Shown here: positions 59,665 through 64,000 of the stretch, piece after piece
How positions within the stretch are numbered: position 1 is the stretch's first letter
Layout of the letters: each line of letters begins with the position of its first letter
From: Amycolatopsis lurida
GTDB lineage: Bacteria; Actinomycetota; Actinomycetes; Mycobacteriales; Pseudonocardiaceae
NCBI RefSeq assembly: GCF_900105055.1
Contig: NZ_FNTA01000004.1
Coordinates: 6,727,501-6,791,500, forward strand
Length of the DNA stretch: 64,000 nucleotides
Reading direction: 5' to 3'
Notes under the pieces: generated by a model
Seen by the model: only the letters and a program-made list of their open reading frames with translations
Databases searched by the model: none
What the model was told of the DNA's origin: nothing
Made by a program: the position numbers and the translations under genes

Positions 59665-60915
59665 TCAGGCCGCCGGGGTGAACAGCAGCGCCGTGTTGTG
59701 CCCGCCGAAACCGAACGAGTTGCTGATCGCCGCGCCCAGCTCGACCTTGCGCGCCTCGCCGGAGACGACGTCGAGCTGCACCTTCGGGTCCAGATCTTCG
59801 AGGTTCAGCGTCGCCGGGATGAGGCCGTGGTAGATCGCCAGGATCGTGGCGATGCCCTCGACCGCGCCCGCACCGCCGACCAGGTGGCCGAGCGCGCCCT
59901 TGGGAGCGGTCACCACGACGTGCTCACCGATGGCCTTGCGGATCGCCGCGGCCTCGCCGACGTCGCCGACGACCGTCGAGGTCGCGTGCGCGTTGACGTG
60001 GCCGACGTCGGCAGGGGAGACCCCGGCCATCGTCATCGCCTGCCGCATGGCGGCGATCTGTCCGACGCCCTCCGGGTGGTTGCCCGTGATGTGGTACGCG
60101 TCCGAAGTGATCCCGTACCCGCTCAGCTGCGCGTAGATCCGCGCGTTGCGGGCCTTGGCGCGGTCCGCCCGCTCGAGGATCACGACGCCGGAGCCCTCGC
60201 CGAGGACGAAACCGTCACGGTTCACGTCGAACGGCCTGGACGCCTTCGTCGGGTCGTCGTTGCGGGTGGACACCGTCCGCGCCTGCGCGAAACCGGCGAG
60301 GGTGATCGGGTGGATGCACGATTCGGCACCACCGGCGACCACGACGTCGGCCCGGCCCGAGCGGATCATCTCGTAACCGGCGGCGATGCCTTCCGCGCCC
60401 GACGCGCAGGCCGACGCGGGCGAGTGCACGCCGGCACGCGCCTTCAAGTCGATCCCGACGTGAGCGGCGGGGCCGTTCGGCATCAGCATCGGCACGGTCA
60501 GCGGGGAGACCTTGCGGAGTCCCTGCTTGTGCAGAAGGTCGTTCTGGGAGATCAGGGTGACCGGACCGCCGACACCGGTACCGATGGTCACCCCGAGGCG
60601 CTCGGGTTCCACATCCTGATGCTCGTCGGTCGGCTGCTCGAAGCCCGCGTCCGCCCAGGCCTGCCGGGCGGCGATGAGCGCCACCTGCTCACAGCGGTCC
60701 AGCCGCCGGGCCTGGACCCGCGGCAGGACCTCGGACGGGTCGACGGCGAGCATGGCGCCGATCTTCACCGGCAGTTCGAGTTCGTCGACCCAGTCGGCTT
60801 CGATACGGCGGATCCCGCTCGCCCCGGCGAGCAGGCCGTCCCACGTGGACGCGACGTCCCCGCCGAGCGGCGTGGTCGCGCCCATCCCGGTGATCACGAC
60901 GTCGATGTTGCTCAT
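59665..60915 (-). CDS. fabF: Beta-ketoacyl-ACP synthase II (KAS II)
   Basis: 416 residues from ATG 60915 (GGGGAGA upstream). Catalytic Cys170 (SPASACASGAEG), His310 (NAHATST), Lys339 and His344 (KGALGHLVGGAG). It condenses malonyl-ACP with acyl-ACP in chain elongation. It is the last gene of the fabD-fabH-acpP-fabF cluster. The bacterial FAS II form here resembles Streptomyces FabF and mycobacterial KasA/B. Only one KAS II gene is present, unlike the kasA-kasB pair. Confidence 0.94.
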   Translation of the reverse strand: MSNIDVVITGMGATTPLGGDVASTWDGLLAGASGIRRIEADWVDELELPVKIGAMLAVDPSEVLPRVQARRLDRCEQVALIAARQAWADAGFEQPTDEHQDVEPERLGVTIGTGVGGPVTLISQNDLLHKQGLRKVSPLTVPMLMPNGPAAHVGIDLKARAGVHSPASACASGAEGIAAGYEMIRSGRADVVVAGGAESCIHPITLAGFAQARTVSTRNDDPTKASRPFDVNRDGFVLGEGSGVVILERADRAKARNARIYAQLSGYGITSDAYHITGNHPEGVGQIAAMRQAMTMAGVSPADVGHVNAHATSTVVGDVGEAAAIRKAIGEHVVVTAPKGALGHLVGGAGAVEGIATILAIYHGLIPATLNLEDLDPKVQLDVVSGEARKVELGAAISNSFGFGGHNTALLFTPAA

Positions 60916-60955
60916 TGGAGTCTCCCCAAGGTCGGCGCCAATCAAGAAGTCGGAC

Positions 60956-61201
60956 TTACTTGGAGTTGGCCGACACGTAGTTCACCGCGTCGCCAACGGT
61001 CTTCAGGTTCGCCAGCTCGTCGTCCGGGATCTTGACGCCGAACTTGTCCTCGGCCTGGACAGCGATCTCCACCATGGACAGCGAGTCGATGTCGAGGTCG
61101 TCCACGAAGGACTTCTCGGCGGTCACGTCGTCCTGCGCCACACCGGCGACCTCTTCGACGATCTCGGCGAGGCCGGCGAGGATCTCTGCGTTGTCTGCCA
61201 C
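60956..61201 (-). CDS. acpP: Acyl carrier protein
   Basis: 81 residues from GTG 61201 (AAGGGAA upstream). The phosphopantetheine attachment site is Ser40 in DLDIDSLSMVEI. It is acidic with the usual four-helix pattern. It carries the growing acyl chain for FabH, FabF and FabD. A longer frame in this region is not needed. The fabF gene follows after 40 nt. Confidence 0.95.
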   Translation of the reverse strand: MADNAEILAGLAEIVEEVAGVAQDDVTAEKSFVDDLDIDSLSMVEIAVQAEDKFGVKIPDDELANLKTVGDAVNYVSANSK

Positions 61202-61269
61202 TGGTTGTTCCCTTCTCGGTGATGCTTTCGGCTGCCCTGCGGACACGGTGCCCGCGGGGGAAGTATTCA

Positions 61270-62253
61270 TCACGGGCAGATGAAGGCCTGGCCCGCGTAG
61301 GAGAGTCCGGCACCGAAGCCGACGGCGAGCACGACGTCGCCCTGTTTGACGGTCCCGGCTTTGCGCATGTGGTCCAGCGCCAGCGGAATCGACGCGGACG
61401 AGGTGTTGCCCGAGTACCTGATGTCGTCGGCGACGACCATGTCCTCGCGGGCGCCCTTGGCACGCAGCTTCTTCGCGATGGCCTCGACGATACGCAGGTT
61501 GGCCTGGTGCGGGATGAGCACGTCCACATCGGACGGTTCGAGCCCGGCGAGTTCCAGTGCCTGCATGGCGATCGGCGCGATCTGCGTGGTCGCCCAGCGG
61601 AAGACCGACTGGCCCTCCTGGTAGATCCACTTGTCGTCGCGCATGTAGATCAGGTCGACGTGCTCGCCTGCGCTGCCCCAGGCGACCGGGCCGATCTGCG
61701 CGGTGTCGGCCGCGCCGACCACCGCCGCGCCCGCGCCGTCGGCGAAGATGATCGCGTTCGCGCGGTCGACCGGGTCGACGTGGTCGGTGAGCTTCTCGGC
61801 GCCGATGACGAGCGCCTTCTTCGCACTGCCCGCGCGGATCAGGTCCGAGGCGACGCCGATGCCGTAACAGAACCCGGCGCAGGCGGCGTTGAGGTCGAAC
61901 GCGGCCGGATGCGTGATGCCGATCCGGTCGGCCACCTGTGCGGCGGCGTTCGGGATCTGGGTGGGCATCGTGCAGTTCGGCAGGATGACCGTGTCCACTT
62001 CGGACGGGTCCACGCCGGCGTCCGCCAGCGCGGCGGTGCCCGCCTTGACCGCCATGTCGACCAGCGACTCGTCCTTTTCGGCGAACCGGCGCTCGACGAT
62101 GCCCACCCGCTCGCGGATCCACTGGTCGTTGGTGTCCATGATCTTCGAGAGATCGTCGTTGGTCACGATCTTCTCGGGCTGGAAGCTCCCGACACCGAGG
62201 ATGCGGGTCCCGGCGGCGCCCGGCGCCTGCCGCAAAGTGGATCGGTCGGTCAC
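61270..62253 (-). CDS. fabH: Beta-ketoacyl-ACP synthase III
   Basis: 327 residues. Catalytic Cys125 (NAACAGFCYG), His249 (PHQANLRI) and Asn283 (GNTSSASIP). It starts fatty acid chains from acyl-CoA primers such as isobutyryl-CoA in branched-chain producers, which fits the host type. The GTG start overlaps the fabD stop by 4 nt (GTGA). A 68-nt gap precedes acpP. Confidence 0.95.
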   Translation of the reverse strand: MTDRSTLRQAPGAAGTRILGVGSFQPEKIVTNDDLSKIMDTNDQWIRERVGIVERRFAEKDESLVDMAVKAGTAALADAGVDPSEVDTVILPNCTMPTQIPNAAAQVADRIGITHPAAFDLNAACAGFCYGIGVASDLIRAGSAKKALVIGAEKLTDHVDPVDRANAIIFADGAGAAVVGAADTAQIGPVAWGSAGEHVDLIYMRDDKWIYQEGQSVFRWATTQIAPIAMQALELAGLEPSDVDVLIPHQANLRIVEAIAKKLRAKGAREDMVVADDIRYSGNTSSASIPLALDHMRKAGTVKQGDVVLAVGFGAGLSYAGQAFICP

Positions 62254-63176
62254 GAAGCGTCCTCCTGCCCCTGAAGCTTCGCCAGCTCGGCCGGCGTCTT
62301 CAGAGCGATCGTGGTGGTCACGGTTCCCTTGAGCTGCCGCTTGACCAGCCCGGTCAGCGTGCCCGCCGGCGGAAGTTCGAGCGTCGAGGTGACACCCGCG
62401 GAGACCAGACCGTCCATGGTCAGGTCCCAGCGCACCGGGCTCGTGACCTGCTTGACCAGCCGGTCGAGGTATTCGGCCCCGCTGGTGACGACCTGGCCGT
62501 CGGCGTTCGACAGCAGCGGACGCGTCGGGTCCGCCGGGGTGATCTTCGCAGCGTGGGCCGCCAGCGCTTCACGCGCGGGTGCCATGTAGGAGGTGTGGAA
62601 CGCGCCCGCGACCTTGAGCGCGCGGACCTTCGTCCCCTCGAGCGGCTCGGCGACGATCTTCTCGATCGCTTCGGCGGCACCGGAGGCGACGATCTGACCG
62701 GCACCGTTGCGGTTCGCCGCGGCGAGCCCGTGGCCCTCGAGCCACGCGACGACCTGCTCCGGGTCGCCGAGCATGACCGCGGCCATGCTCGTGGGCTCCA
62801 GCGCGCAGGCCTTCGCCATTTCCGCGCCGCGGACGGCGGCCAGCGCGACGGCGTCTTCGGGGCTCAGCACCCCGGCGACGGCGGCGGCCGCCAGCTCGCC
62901 GACGGAGTGACCGGCGACCGGCGCGTCCGCGGCGACCGGGGCCTCACGCTGAAGGTGCTCGAACGCCAGCAGTGACAGCGCCACGATCAGCGGCTGCGTG
63001 ATCGCGGTGTCCTGGATCTCTTCGGCGTCCGCTTCGGTGCCGAGGCGGACGAGGTCGAGACCGGCTCGCTCGGACCAGGCTTCGACGCGCGCGCGGGCGC
63101 CGTCGAGCTCGAGCCAAGGGGAGAGCATGCCTGGGGCTTGGGAACCCTGACCGGGGGCGAGGACTGCAACTGTCAC
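62250..63176 (-). CDS. fabD: Malonyl-CoA:ACP transacylase
   Basis: 308 residues from GTG 63176, giving MTVAVLAPGQGSQ, which aligns with the start of known FabD. Nucleophile Ser91 in AGHSVGEL, catalytic His in GAFHTSYM near residue 196. It loads malonyl onto AcpP. A longer frame to GTG 63191 is possible. It is the first gene of the cluster after the fasR gene. Confidence 0.94.
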   Translation of the reverse strand: MTVAVLAPGQGSQAPGMLSPWLELDGARARVEAWSERAGLDLVRLGTEADAEEIQDTAITQPLIVALSLLAFEHLQREAPVAADAPVAGHSVGELAAAAVAGVLSPEDAVALAAVRGAEMAKACALEPTSMAAVMLGDPEQVVAWLEGHGLAAANRNGAGQIVASGAAEAIEKIVAEPLEGTKVRALKVAGAFHTSYMAPAREALAAHAAKITPADPTRPLLSNADGQVVTSGAEYLDRLVKQVTSPVRWDLTMDGLVSAGVTSTLELPPAGTLTGLVKRQLKGTVTTTIALKTPAELAKLQGQEDAS

Positions 63177-63280
63177 CCCATTAGAGAACACTCTCGGCCA
63201 CCATGGTCGTGATGCCGACGCTCACCAAGTCCGGCCGACGGAATTGTCGAAACCCTCCAAAAGCGTCTTCCTGATCACCG

Positions 63281-63310
63281 CGCTTAACCCAAAAGCCTTG
63301 TCGGGTTCAA
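63281..63310 (-). promoter_or_regulatory. Possible fabD promoter
   Basis: On the minus strand TTGAAC (63310-63305), 18 nt, TAAGCG (63286-63281), about 105 nt upstream of the fabD start. AACCGGTT (63351-63358), an 8-bp palindrome, lies just upstream and may be part of a regulator site. Confidence 0.4.
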
Positions 63311-63394
63311 CCAGCTTTCCCTATGAACTCCGTCACTGCGCAGAGTTACCAACCGGTTCTGGTGGGAGGCCGCGGGTAGCCGCTGGGGCGCGTG

Positions 63395-63442
63395 GGTCGT
63401 GAGTGGTAAGTGACGTTCTAACGACACTTACCACTCACGACC
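63395..63442. repeat. Intergenic palindrome, family A
   Basis: Arms 63395-63417 and 63420-63442 pair at 22 of 23 around CT; the left arm contains GTCGTGAGTGGTAAGTGACG. It lies 12 nt downstream of the fasR stop. Confidence 0.88.
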
Positions 63443-63454
63443 ACCCCGTCCCAG

Positions 63455-64000
63455 TCACCAGAGTCCGCGGGCACGGGCCAGCCGCCCGACCGTCAGCGCC
63501 ACCTTCAGCACCCAGGCGTCACGCGATTCGGCGGCGTGGCGGCCGGTGAGTTCGGCCGCCTTCCGCAGCCGGTACCGGACGGTGTTCGGATGCACGAACA
63601 GCGTTCGCGCGCAGGTCTCCAGGACGCCGCCGCTGTCGAGGTAGGTCTCCACCGTCCGCAGCAGTGCCGGGCCCGCTTCCTCCAGCGGTCGCGCGATCTG
63701 CTCGACGAGCAGGCGTTCGGCCTCGGGGTCGCCGGACAACGCGCGTTCCGGCAGCAGGTCGATCGATCTCGCGGGCCGCGGCGCGCCGGGCCAGCCGACG
63801 ACGGCACGAAGGCCGGAAAGCGCCTCTGTCGCACTGTGGCGCGCTTCGGCGAGCGTGGGCACCGTCGGCCCGGCGACGACCGGGCCCTCGGCGAAGGCGA
63901 CCGAAAGCTTGGTGAGGATCTCGCGGTCCTTGACGCTGCCGTCGGTGGGCCCGGCGACGACCACGACCAGGCGGGAGCCCTGCACCGAGAGCAGCACCGG
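63455..64000 (-). CDS. fasR: PucR/CdaR-type transcriptional activator, FasR-like, C-terminal part
   Basis: The C-terminal 181 codons; the gene runs off the right edge. It ends in a PucR-type helix-turn-helix, RTLFVHPNTVRYRLRKAAELTG, near the C-terminus. FasR of Streptomyces lies directly before fabD-fabH-acpP-fabF and activates that operon; the same order and direction hold here. The N-terminal sensor part cannot be judged. Confidence 0.85.
   Translation of the reverse strand, partial: PVLLSVQGSRLVVVVAGPTDGSVKDREILTKLSVAFAEGPVVAGPTVPTLAEARHSATEALSGLRAVVGWPGAPRPARSIDLLPERALSGDPEAERLLVEQIARPLEEAGPALLRTVETYLDSGGVLETCARTLFVHPNTVRYRLRKAAELTGRHAAESRDAWVLKVALTVGRLARARGLW

Overview
The window is high-GC actinobacterial DNA. 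It most resembles the Pseudonocardiaceae, and I would guess Amycolatopsis. The reasons are a mycothione reductase, FasR-type fatty acid genes, a CtpE-like ATPase, an Lsr2-domain protein, GTG starts, and the mycobacteria-like order dxr-rip1-ispG-GNAT-PBP-map. No rRNA, tRNA, CRISPR array, prophage or transposase was recognised. This looks like core chromosome with patches of accessory secreted-protein genes.

Layout. 1-6349 is the isoprenoid/envelope block (dxr end, rip1, ispG, a two-domain GNAT, a penicillin-binding lipoprotein, map). 6410-12814 holds a GntR/MFS pair, a small exported protein, mtr, and a divergent M15 peptidase/trypsin pair. 12780-16901 holds bioF, a DEAD-box helicase and a RIO kinase. 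17168-26115 is a secretion patch: a large LuxR-family ATPase regulator divergent from two tandem subtilisins, an FAD enzyme and a trypsin-like protease with beta-domain repeats. 26203-32205 holds yaaA, a GNAT, a degenerate phosphotransferase, a dehydrogenase, a VOC protein and proS. 32205-37079 has three related lipoprotein-like or membrane-anchored proteins around a lysyl-phosphatidylglycerol synthase-like gene. 37090-43459 holds HAD, an ABC-2-like membrane protein, yjbQ, DUF3626, a cupin repressor with a divergent GNAT, and a NarL-type two-component pair. 43470-46436 is a desaturase/reductase/TetR unit. 46702-50235 is a translationally coupled pntAa-pntAb-pntB-lipoate ligase operon. 50339-59453 holds a chimeric Lsr2/H1-like protein, a disulfide oxidoreductase, a third subtilisin, DUF3145 and the ctpE-like pump. 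59665-64000 is fabF-acpP-fabH-fabD-fasR.

The most unusual content is between genes. At least twelve long, often perfect, inverted repeats sit directly downstream of gene 3' ends. They fall into a few sequence families that recur across unrelated loci. Every convergent gene pair in the window either carries one, or has overlapping or nearly touching 3' ends; no divergent promoter region carries one. Several supply the stop codon of the adjacent gene. They behave like bidirectional terminators without U-tracts, but their sequence conservation exceeds what a terminator needs. Other points of note are the Lsr2 domain fused to a long Ala/Lys-rich tail in place of its DNA-binding domain, a 27-28 bp repeat shared by the LuxR-regulator and subtilisin promoters, many probable leaderless starts (a TANNNT box 6-7 nt before the start codon), and several operator-like dyads.
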